Source of the DNA: Trematomus loennbergii | Lineage: Eukaryota > Chordata > Actinopteri > Perciformes > Nototheniidae | Reading direction: 5' to 3' | DNA: 64,000 nt | NCBI GenBank assembly: GCA_012861695.1 | Contig: JAAOOA010000097.1 | Span: forward strand, 412,001-476,000 | Part shown: positions 11,776 through 23,426 of the stretch, in pieces | Layout: each line of letters opens with the position of its first letter | Position numbering within the stretch: position 1 is the stretch's first letter | Notes under the pieces: generated by a model | What the model was told of the DNA's origin: nothing | Database searches by the model: none | Seen by the model: the letters and a program-made list of their open reading frames with translations, nothing else | Position numbers and translations under genes: made by a program

Positions 11776-12165
11776 GGGTGTTTCTCAATCGCGAGTACAC
11801 TTGCTTGGTAGCACATGTCTGCCGAGCATCTTGCTTCAGAAGCGAGTCAAGAATACTTCCTGGCATTCGGAAACGAAGTGTGGAACACGCTAGCAAGTGT
11901 GCAGGTGTGCGTCATATGAGAGGCCCCGCCTTACATCTTCCGCCACAGATTTGGGAAATTGGTCCGTGCGCAAAGCATTGTGGGGATTTTAAGACCGCGA
12001 AGTCTACTCATGTGCAGACTCGATATTTCTCCAAACGGAGTACGCCGGGCTCGGTAGATTTCCAAGTATGCTGGAGATTGGAACAGTACTTCGGCGGCAC
12101 TCGATGACGTAGCATGCTTGAAATAGTGGCTCTGAAGCAGCTTTACTCGCGATTGAGAAACACCC
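11776..12165. mobile_element. MITE with GGGTGTTTCTCAAT ends, specific to unit A
   Basis: Perfect 20-bp terminal inverted repeats (GGGTGTTTCTCAATCGCGAG) bound a 390-bp non-coding element. Unit B keeps the empty site near 48592 (GGAAGTCACAGCG). The flanks AGAG and ACAG suggest a short target duplication with one mutation. A related element lies at 39861-40163. The superfamily is not clear. Confidence 0.8.
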
Positions 12166-13140
12166 ACAGCGTTGTTGTTTACGTCCGCGGCGCCATCTTG
12201 TATACGGGCGTCTTGAATTCATATATCTTATAAACACGATCAGCGCCACAGTATTCATTCTATTTCCATTCCTTTTTTTAACACATAGAGAATTGTTGCA
12301 CTGTTTATTGTTCATGATCATTTATAGCTTGTTATTATAAGTGTGTACGGAGAAATGGTGTCAGAAAACGATAGATTCAGCAAGTGCCTCGATCTGTGTT
12401 TATCGTTAATATTCCTCACGTTATTTATCAGAACAACGCCTCCTATTCTCAGATGATAAGTTTATAAACCTTCACCCTCACACAGAAATCCTCTCTTGAA
12501 TCTAATTGTTATTGATTAGCTGGAATCAGAAATATTAGCCAGTTTATATTATTGTTTTTGTTTGACTTTGTATTAAAACGTGACCTTTTGAAATATTGTA
12601 CTGTAAGAGAATAGCAAAGCTTTCCAGATGCACATTAAATAAGTCTTTAACTTCAATCTTTGTGTGGTTTGTTACTAACACAATATAATGTGTGAAAAAA
12701 ATATATAATTTATCAATTTGTCTTTTTTTATTTTCATTGGAAGAACATTCAGAAAAGTGTGTGTGTGTGTGTGTGTGTTTTTAATAATAATGAATGTATT
12801 CACAGAAGCAGTTTGAACAGTTAAACGTATTATCACATATCCAATTTAACATTCTGCATTTAAATCCTCCTCTTTTATCTCAGTAAGTGCAAATAAATGT
12901 AATTAAAAAGACAGACAGGAAGTAAACATCAACGGGAACAGCAGAAGAAGACAGACAGGAAGTAAACAGGCACAGTATGGGCTCTGCAGTGTTTTAATAA
13001 CATATCTCCCCCCCTGATTTGTTTTTGTTTAAAACAAATGAAAGAAAAGGTGCCTTTAGGGTCTGCGCTGCTGGCTGACGGCGGTCAGACGGCCACATCA
13101 CCTGACCAATCAGGTACCGGTAACAATTTAGTACCTGACA
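12166..13140. other. Intergenic DNA
   Basis: The first part, to about 12660, aligns with unit B up to 49087. It includes the GCGCCATCTTGTATACGGGC repeat motif also found at 36430. A short (TG)n lies at 12759-12778 and a duplicated AGACAGACAGGAAGTAAAC at about 12910 and 12950. No gene was seen. Confidence 0.45.
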
Positions 13141-13148
13141 CCCATCTC

Positions 13149-14306
13149 CAGAGGTGTGGACTCGAGTCACATGACTTGGACTCGAGTCAGACTCGAGTCA
13201 CCAATTTGATGACTTTGGACTCGACTTGACAAAATCACAAAACACTTGCGACTCGACTTGGACTTGAACACCAATGACTTGGGACTTGACTTGGACTTGA
13301 GCCTTCTGACTTGAGGTGACTTGATAATTAAATTCAGGGTCTCCAACACGCCTATCGCGAGATGCCGCTAGAAGAGCAGACTCGCGTCGGGAGAGCAGAA
13401 TCTTCAGCCGCTGCAACTCTTGCTGTGAATCCATGCAGGCAGGGGCGGGTCTTTATTTAGCTGGGCCACCATGCGGCCAATCATATGCGAGGAACACTAG
13501 GATCATACCATTATGTGAAAGAAGGTGGGGGGCAGACGCTCCAAAGACAGCAGGTCAAGACATTTGCGAAAAACCGAAAAAAGAAGCAGCATCTGGCTGC
13601 ATTTCAATGATATTGGAAAGCAAAGCTGAGTGCAGGATTTGTAAAATAAAAATAACCTTCAGAGCAGGTTTTCTTTTGGTAACCACTCAGGATTTATTGT
13701 CAGAGGTGGGAGAAGTTCAGATCTTGTACTTGAGTAAAAGTACCAGAGTGTAGGAATACTCGGTTACAATAAAAGATCCTGCATTCAAAATGTTACAAGT
13801 AAAGTACAAAAGTATTATCATCAAAATGTAGTTAAAGTACCACCTGCAGAGGATCTAGATTCAGGTGTTCTTTTCCCCATAGAGACGCCTCGCTGCACAT
13901 TATCCCTGGCATAAAGATAGATTGTGGGTCCCTTATAACATGCTGTACACAGTGGAAATAAACATTCTGGTTACCTCAACATCAAGGATCTTATACATTA
14001 AACTCCTTCTGAATCAAACCGTCACGGTAGCCTTACCTTACTGATCCCTCTTACAATAGAAGAAAACACGTTACTTTACCAGCAGAGAGAAAATTGATTA
14101 TTAAATTATTAATGTGACTAATAAAGAGCAGTTTGATTATTAAGTATTATTCTGTTGATCGATGTCATTACATTTGTTGAAAAGCACAAAGGACTTGTTT
14201 AAGACTCGTTTTGCCAAAGTTTAGGACTTGGACTTGACTTGAACTTGAGCGCAAAGAATTGAGACTTGACTCGGACTTGCAAAACAATGACTTGGTCCCA
14301 CCTCTG
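13149..14306. mobile_element. hAT-type DNA transposon remnant with BED-finger trace
   Basis: The ends CAGAGGTGTGGAC and GGTCCCACCTCTG are inverted relative to each other. They are flanked by a perfect 8-bp duplication CCCATCTC (13141-13148 and 14307-14314), the hAT hallmark. The subterminal parts are rich in GACTTGGACTTG-type repeats known from fish hAT elements. A degenerate BED zinc-finger segment (KAECRICKIKITF) lies at about 13620-13660. A second repeat beginning CAGAGGTGGGAGAAG is nested at about 13702-13850. The element sits just beyond the 3' end of NLRP1-like gene A. Confidence 0.85.
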
Positions 14307-14339
14307 CCCATCTCTTGTTACTGGTAGCCACATGCAGAA

Positions 14340-15204
14340 CTAGCAGGGGCTACCTGCTACTTGCTTGTTGAGCTCTTCGTAAAGATGGGGGTCCAGCTCT
14401 CGGAGAGCTTTGATCAGAACCCTGCTGGCTTCAACTCCTTTTTTTCGCACCGTGTCCACCACCTCTCGTGCTCCCTCTCGTGCTCCGTCATTTCGGGATT
14501 TGGTTCTGGCTGACTCCATTTCAGAATCACTGATCACTTCAGACTGAAAGAGTTTATCCAGAAGTTCCTTCAGGACAGGTGAAGAAACTCTTTGAATAAA
14601 CTCTTCCCGAACTGAGAGCAGCCACTTGTCTGCTGGGACTCTGTCCTCTGCTGGGACTCTGCTCTCTGCTGGGTCTCTGCTCTCTGCTGGGACTCTGCTC
14701 TCTGCAGGGACTCTGCTCTCTGCTGAGACTCTGCTCTCTGCTGGGACTCTGCTCTCTGCTGGGACTCTGCTGTCTGCTGGGACTCTGTCCTCTGCTGGGA
14801 CTCTGTCCTCTGCTGGGACTCTGCTCTCTGCTGGGACTCTGTCCTCTGCTGGGACTCTACTCTCTGCTGGGACTCTAATCTCTGCTGAGACTCTGCTCTC
14901 TGCTGAGACTCTGCTCTCTGCTGAGACTCTGCTCTCTGCTGGGACTCTGCTCTCTGCTGGGACTCTGCTCTCTGCTGGGACTCTGCTCTCTGCTGAGACT
15001 CTGCTCTCTGCTGAGACTCTGCTCTCTGCTGAGACTCTGCTCTCTGCAGGGACTCTGCTCTCTGCTGGGACTCTGTCCTCTGCTGGGTCTCTGCCCTGCT
15101 GGGAATCTGCTCTCTGCTGGGACTCTGTCTCTGCTGGGACTCTGCTCCTGCTGGGACTCTGCTCTCTGCTGGGACATTTCTCTGGGACAATTCATGCCTT
15201 GGAC
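14340..15204 (-). CDS. Copy A terminal exon: VNTR linker and CARD
   Basis: A CTACCAG acceptor starts the exon, which reads [15 protein letters not shown] and then enters the hexapeptide repeat. After the repeat the sequence [21 protein letters not shown] leads into a CARD-like helical domain with [33 protein letters not shown]. It stops at 14340-14342. The C-terminal CARD of NLRP1 binds caspase-1-type partners. GAREGARE looks like a four-residue duplication inside the CARD. Indels in the repeat leave the CARD out of frame with the exon start as assembled, but the CARD itself is intact. Confidence 0.75.
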
Positions 15205-18200
15205 CTGGTAGATAAACAGGGAAAATACTTTTGTTAACCAACATCACATTAAACAGATCCCTTAAAAATTAAAGTAACTCGACAATCCCAGAGGTGGATT
15301 TCTGTTCACTTAAAGTTATAATATGTAACATTTCCTCATTCAAATGTATAAAAACTCCTACACCTGTATACACAGTACGTTTCATCACGGTCTCCTGTAA
15401 TGCGTAATCCACTTAAGCATGAGAAGACTACAACTCCCATGATGCCACGCTGTTTCACCACCACACCACACTAGTTTTTACTATAGTTTTAGAACATTAC
15501 AGGTTGTGTGTTTAATGTCGTAATGATGCGCTGCCATGGAGCCTTAATAGAGAAGGCTATGAGATGGAGCTTTAGAGTTATCAGTCTATCACTGGGTCTG
15601 AGCTCAGGTGGAGTCTTTACCTTCCAGTGACACGAGATAACTCCAGACTACGTTTCCATCTTGTCCTTGACCTTCAAATCCACTGTCTCTGTGCTCGTCT
15701 TCAGGGAAACTTGAAATGTCGGATCGTAATCTGGTCCAAAACTTGAGTCAAATTTTTACTCTGAAAACCAGAAGCAGAAGTTAAAGTTTATATGTTTCTT
15801 TCCTGATTGTGGATCCACATGCAGATAAATGTGTGTTAATGATCATTGTGTTTCTTTAGAGGAGTATCAGTGACTCACCTCAGGCTGAATGAAGAAGCCC
15901 TCAGGTTCACAGTGCACACTGTAATCTGTAACAGTCCAGCTCACAGCCGGAGGAGATTGTGATGTTCTCAGCACGTTGTGTTGATCAGCAACCTTCAGTA
16001 ACAGAGTAACTTTAGTTATGCTCAGATAGTCAAGGCAACTTTATTTAAAGATCATAATAAACAACAACAAACGTTGACAGACCTGCTCCACAAAGTGATG
16101 AGATATACAATCAATCACAACATAATTATAAGTATATATTGCCTTTGTAAAGGAATATTACAAATGGATTCTTTTAATTCTTAAGCTATTGAAGAAGCTA
16201 TTCCAACGTTAACCAGAACACAAACCGTCTGTGTCAGTTATACAACACAAAAGGCTGCTGCCCAAGCTGTAAAATGTGGCTGGTAGGGATGAGATCAAGT
16301 TGTCTTGGCATCATCATCATCATCAGCTTTATTTAAAGAGACTCTTGGTCCATTTTTTAAAAGACATACAACACTCAAAATAAATAAAAAAAGGCAGTTA
16401 TACCAATGTTTCCACAGAGGTGACTGTACATGCGTACAGCACTGAGACACGGATTTGAAAGCAGCATAATGACAGAGTTATGAGAAACATTCAATCGACA
16501 GATGAATTTGTACATCAGATTTCTCAAGAGAGCATGGAACGTGTTGACTCGTGCTTTACAAAACATTTCACTTGCACTGCACCACCTGGGTTTTCTAAGC
16601 AGTATACGCAAACAATCATTATAAGCAACCTGGAGCTTCTGGAGGCTCGCCTTCTTAAACTTGACCCACAAGGGGCAGTATAGAGAGGAGTACAATAAGC
16701 TCTAAAGAGGTTCACCTTAACCTTATCTGAACACCAAGAGAATTTTAAACATGTTAGCTTGTGTATATAAGACACGCCGCTGTCTATACATGTCATCATC
16801 ATCAGCCATTTCATCTGTAATGATGAGTCCCAGATACTTAGTTTTACAGCAAACAGACAGCACCTGCCCTGACAGATAGAATATTGGAAAACCAAGGTTC
16901 TTCTCCCCTTGCTCTGCAGATCATTACAGCGCTCTTCTTAACATTGTATTTAACATCAAATTTGACACCATTGCATTTCCCTCCGAATAATGGTTGTAGA
17001 CTTTACTGATGAATTAGAATTTATTTAAACTCCAGACTCAACGTAAGAGCTTGAGCCTCTTCAGGGGGTGCTAACATTTAATACAGTCCATTCTTCTCTT
17101 TCTCCGCTGTTACATAGAAGATATGACTTTCTCCGTCATGTTGTTTCTAAAGCAACACAACTTCCTGTCATCCGCGTAAACTCGCCTTCAAAATAAAAGC
17201 ATCCAAATGAAACAGGAAGTTAACCTAAATTACATTTAAGATATATATACAACTGCAACGAAAGCAACAAAAACAATGCAACATCCCCTTCAGTCTCGCA
17301 GAACACAAATTGGGTTATTTACAAACCATAATCAGAACATATATATGCAGTGATTCATCTCAGCAGGTCTTTCAGCTCTGTGTGATGTGTTTAACATTAA
17401 TGCCATCAGTTTCCGCAGACAGAAGACATGCTGAGAGAGAATCATACAGAACCACAAAGAGCGATCTGAAGATTTACAGTTCAGATAGATCTTATTCTTC
17501 TCCCAGCACGAGAAGGTTTGAGAAGAGGCAGTGTGTGTGGAAACAGCTGTGGTTTAAAACCAGTGTTTAGTCTGATGGTGAGCACATGGCCTTACCTCCT
17601 TCTTAGGGACGTTTTTCTGCAGCAGATGTACATCCAGTGTTTGCTCCTCTCTGACCGGGGGTCGTAGGAACACCAGAATCTTGCCTTTACCCGCAGAAGC
17701 AGAACCTTTTAAAGCATCCCAGACCAGGCCAAAGAGAGAGAGGTGAGGCACCTTCACCACCACGTGAGTGCGTGTGACCTCCAGCGGCTCCAAGATGCTC
17801 AGGCCTTCATCAGTGATGTGGACGACAGACAACAGGCCGTCCAGGAGCAGCGCTGTGGAGCAAAGAGCTGGTCATCTGTTGCATTGCTGCTGAAACAGCT
17901 TCATCATATTCAATGTCACACCACTTTAGTTCAGAGCTAATGTTCATCTAATGTCATTCCTTTGGAGCCTCACTAGGATGTACCAGTTTATATCCTCACC
18001 TTTTATTCTAATGTTTCATTATTGTTCCGCCCCCTGTGATCTTTCTGGATGTGAGCATTTGCTGTTATGCATAAACTTTATTCATTCTTTTTATTCACAA
18101 GACTGCTGAAATGTTTGTAATCTGCTGCCAGACAGCTTGACTGTGTCCGGTCTCATGTCTGAGTGATTCTCTAGATGTGTGAAGAGTTTTCTAAAGCTTT

Positions 18201-21200
18201 CAGGGCGTAGAAAGTCTAACTTATAAATGTTGTTGTCTGTTCTTTTGTTTTGTACATGGTTCAGCCAGACTGACAATGTAAAGAGCAGAAAGAGCAACAG
18301 ATGAATAACAAAGTAAGAATTAATCAAAGTGCTAGCTTAGCATCACAACAGTAACAGAGAGTTAGCGTTGAGTTAGCACTGTTAGCAGCTGAGCATGCTG
18401 TGGACTGACCAATCACAGTTTAAATCTTTAATATTACAGTGAGGAGACTGCAGAGGGTCCAAAGAAAAACTAACTCAGTATTTAGAGCTGCATTGCATCG
18501 TATGCTTCAATAATGATGTCATGCAACACATCGACTACGGTAAATGGATGTTTTAATAATTTAATTCTTCTTCTTTTGAAACAGATTTGGTGCCTGAATT
18601 ATACTGTTGCTATATTTGTTAAACTAGTTTAATAAAGCTGCTTTATAACTCTTGAACGCTAGTGAATAGCATAAAGTGCTAATCATTATATAAGTGTATT
18701 TGTTAACACTAGATGTCTTTACCTTCCTCTGTCTCACTGTGTGGCAGGTGGAGCTGGCAGACGGCAGCTTCATCAGAACTCTTCACGTTGAACAGCGGCC
18801 CTGCTGCCAGCTTGCCAGCTGATTCGAGGAGACTCTCATCCCAAGGGACCGTCCTGTACAGAAGCTCCGCCTCCTGAGCCATGACGAACACCAGGCCAGT
18901 CGAATCACACTGGAACTCACCTGGACCAGGACACCTGAACCTGTAGACACACAGGGGACAAGTTACTACAACAAGCCTTCACTGGCCTGTGTTCTGACTG
19001 ACAGGTGTTCATCCAGCTGGAGTCTGACCTGGAGGAGGGTTTGTTGAAAGATCTGAAACACCTGATGATTACAGGAACATCACTGAAGATGTGTCCACAT
19101 GCATCAGAATGTGTGTGTAAACACATTTTCATTAAATTAACAAAATGTCTAGTCCAGCGAGGATCTAGACTGGAACAAGAAAACAATCCTTCCTACACAC
19201 AGAGGCATTATTTTATTAACGTCTGTTGGAAAGAGATTGGATGCAATACCTCAAGGTGAAAGACATGAAATCAAACACAATTAAATGAATATATATTTTA
19301 ATGTGTTTAAAATAATGTTTGGTCATGTTATAGGATTACCTGTATGAAGACTCAGTTGTGTGTTCAGGTGAGAAGGATTCAGGAGCCTGGAACAAACAAG
19401 TTAGTTATTTTAATAGAAATCAAGTTAAGTTCTAGCTTCATGAAACCAAACCACAATTCCACAACATATTCAGACCAATTTGAAAAATGCAAATGAGTCT
19501 GGATCATCTGAGTTCATTGTCAATTTCAAACGGGTTATTAACGGGTTAGCATGTCACAGCAGTACCAGCCAATCACAGCACAGTAGTACCAGCCAATCAC
19601 AGTAATAGCCAATCACAGCACATTGGGGCGGGATATTGTTTAGGTTTTAGATAAATTGCGAGCGTTAGTGCATTTAATTGACAGCCCTAATAATTATATT
19701 TCATTCAGTGGTGAAATAAATATACTTCACTCTGTACAACTGCTCCTCTCTCACCTTTCTGTCTGTCTTCACTTCCTGTTCCACATCGGAGTCACCTGAT
19801 GGAGAGAGGTGTGACAGAGAAAAATAATAAAACAATAATAATAATTCTTCTATAACAGATTTAATGTACAATAGTTTGATGAATGGAGGATATGGTTTCA
19901 GTACTCACAGGTCTTCTGGATCTGGATCTGATCGTCTCATCATCGATCCTGCAGGGATGAACACAATCCAACAGTTTTGGATAAAGTTTAAAATAAGTGT
20001 TTGTTCTTTGAGTGAGTCAGCTTCAGAGTCCTGACTGATCTCATGCTTTACATCCCATCATATCTTCTCTGCAAACACTACGACTGACTGCCACAGCTCT
20101 CAGCTGCATCACAGGAAGTAACTGCTCATTAGGCTAGAAACTAAAAACATGACAGGAAACAAAACAGAAAACCTTTTCCACTCTTCTGTAAAATCCTATA
20201 TGTCTGTTAGAAAGTTCTAACTAACTAAACGTGGCTTTGCATTTTCAGCTTACAATATATAGTTGATGGAAGAATGAAAGAACCTGCAGTCAGTGGGTAA
20301 CATCACTGATCTGTTGTGATTCCCCAGAGAGAGAAACACCTCCCTGTGTTTAATACAATACTGCTGAACCAGCAGAGACCCCTTACTGACCTGAGGGTCT
20401 CCAGTCTGCAGTCTGGACTCTCCACAAGATCTCTCAGCAGCTCCACTCCTGAATCCTGCAGAGCGTTGTCTCTCAGGTCCAGCTCTCTCAGATGGATGTT
20501 GGACTTCAGAGCTGAGGCCAGAGCAGAACAGCTGATCTCTGACAACTGCAGCCTCAGTCTGAATAAAGAAAACATGATGTAACTTTAGAAAACAATGTTC
20601 CTGTTTGAAATAACTCAAGGTTTAATAATCTGCTCAGAGCTGAAGAAGTTAGAAAGTGGAAACTCCAAACAGGTTAAAAACTGTAAGATACAGAAAGAGG
20701 AAAAGCTCTCATTAATATTAAAGACAACGTGCTTCTACTTCAATAAAACGAGGAGACTTCACATCTGAAGCTCTGCTCCATCTACACTAACTCATGATGT
20801 GCAGCCAGACAAATACAAACCACAGAAACTGATTCAACTCAAGATCACAACGTTTACAAAGATCACAATTCAGGATGAATTTTAAATGTGAAGAAAAACA
20901 TCCAGAATATGTATTTTAGGAACAGTGGAGTCATCAAATCACAGCATCTTCAGAGTAAACTATTCAGTCAGTATGAGCATCATGTAGCTTCAGGAACATG
21001 TTGGAAACAGCAACAACTGAACATACTTGTTAGTGTTGGATAGTTTTAATAGAATTATTTAATTATTGTATTTTATATCATTTGTTAAAATCATGATGGA
21101 GAATACAAGATGAATTTCAGCTGTTTAAAAGGTTCAGAGTGAATTCTGCAGTGAAGGTTTTTTGTTGTTATATTTAAATGTAAAGATCAACATTGCATTA

Positions 21201-23345
21201 TGCAACTCTAGCATTAAGATGCTCAGTGAGGATCAGAGTGATATCAGCCTGATGTCTGCAGCTCAGAGTCAACACAACTCTCACAGATTCATCTCAGCAC
21301 ACAAGTTACAGATGGAGAACTGACCTGAGAGTCTCCAGTCTGCAGTCTGGACTCTCCAGAAGATCTCTCAGCAGCTCCACTCCTGAATCCTGCAGAGCGT
21401 TGACTCAGGTCCAGATCTCTCAGATGGATGTTGGACTTCAGAGCTGAGATCAGAGCAGAACAGCTGATCTCTGACAACTGCAGCCACAGTCTGAATAAAG
21501 AAAACATGATGAGGATAAAATCTGTTTATAATCCAATCAGATGTTCAGGTTTATTAAGTGTAGCTCAACATTCCTGTCTCCTAATCAATGAGCTTTTCCC
21601 TGAATTACAGTGACTGTCATTCTGTTATTGTGGATCATCATAATATCAGCCTTCTGTTTATTATCTGTGAAAACATTGAAATCAATGGGAAGCAAGAAAA
21701 ACATGTATGCTTCAGAGATCAATGTAAAACTAATATTAGTTCAGATGAACTTCTTTATTCAGATGTGACCATTTACTAAAGACAACATACATTTACTTTA
21801 ACAACTAACAGTGGATATCTAACATATATATTTGAAGAAACAGTCAACTTTTATGACTGCAGACTAAATGTAGTACAAGAAAAATAAGAATATGAACAAA
21901 AGGACTGTGGCAGTGGGGTGTGGTTAGAGCGCCGGCTGCTGGAGGGATGGGGGTGGCTCCAGACAGCTGGACAAGGATCAGGTAACCAGGTGAACAGTAA
22001 AGCATGTCAGTAACCTGGTTCTTGTCTCTTGGTCTGGGTCCTGGGGGCAGAATGACTTGCCCCAAGAAAGCCTGTCACTGGCAGCAGTGTTCTGTCTGTT
22101 TCCTAAAGTATTGATGTATTGTTTGCAAGCTGTGGCCAGTCAATAAAGCTTTCTTTTAAGCAAGCCTTCCTCTCCTTCTGTCCTTTTTAACTGGGTGAGC
22201 AGGAAAACCCTCACAACGACATATACACATGTATGGTTGTTCAAGCATTAGGTTCAACTGTTAATGAAACACATGAGATCTCCAGCAGTAACAGAGAGTC
22301 AGTGAACTGACCTGAGAGTCTCCAGTCTGCAGTCTGGACTCTCCAGAAGATCTCTCAGCAGCTCCACTCCTGAATCCTGCAGATCGTTGACTCAGGTCCA
22401 GATCTCTCAGATGGATGTTGGACTTCAGAGCTGAGATCAGAGCAGAACAGCTGATCTCTGACAAACTGCAGCCCCACAGTCTGAATAAAGAAAACATGAG
22501 GATGAAATCTGTTTATAATCCAATCAGATGTTCAGGTTTATTAAGTGTAGCTCAACATTCCTGTCTCCTAATCAATGAGCTTTTCCCTGAATTACAGTGA
22601 CTGTCATTCTGTTATTGTGGATCATCATAATATCAGCCTTCTGTTTATTATCTGTGAAAATTGAAATCAATGGGAAGCAAGAAAAACATGTATGCTTCAG
22701 AGATCAATGTAAAACTAATATAGTTCAGATGAACTTCTTTATTCAGATGTGACCATTTACTAAAGACAACATACATTTACTTTAACAACTAACATGGATA
22801 TCTAACATATATATTTGAAGAAACAGTCAACTTTTATGACTGCAGACTAAATGTAGTACAAGAAAAATAAGAATATGAACAAAAGGACTGTGCAGTGGGG
22901 TGTGGTTAGAGCGCCGGCTGCTGGAGGGATGGGGGTGGCTCCAGACAGCTGGGACAAGGATCAGGTAACCAGGTGAACAGTAAAGCATGTCAGTGACCCG
23001 GGCCCGTTCTCATGTCTTCAAATGTCCCTCCTCGACTCCCTCCTCGACTCCTATCCTCGAGACTTAGTCCCGCCCACAGGAGATGCGAGCGGAGGAGCCG
23101 AGGAGCCGAGGAGGGGAGCCGAGGAGGAGGAGGGGAAGCAGCAGGCGGTTAGAGAAATGAGAACTCCTCTCCTCTGAGCGGTCATTTTAAAGAGACGTCC
23201 ATTAATGATGACAGGAGGCACAGCAGCCCTCTGTCTGATGGACAGATGTGTTCATGACGACTTATATATTTACTTTTAATTCATTCACAGTGCGGTATAA
23301 TGAGACAATAACAGGCTACAGATGCGGACATACACACACCACACA

Positions 23346-23426
<81 letters not shown>

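Noticed and set aside
11664..12107. 147-codon plus-strand frame
   Set aside because: It lies mostly within the MITE at 11776-12165 and does not resemble a protein.
14636..15172. CRISPR-like array
   Set aside because: The repeats are contiguous without spacers and lie in a vertebrate coding exon.
14570..15247. 225-codon minus-strand frame with a Glu-Ser-Gln-Gln-Arg-Ala repeat, and a 203-codon plus-strand frame
   Set aside because: These are other frames of the VNTR. The exon start and the CARD both belong to the Ala-Glu-Ser-Arg-Val-Pro frame.
14340..20558. A B30.2/SPRY C-terminal domain, common in fish NLRs
   Set aside because: The exons after the LRRs match FIIND and CARD; no SPRY motifs were seen.
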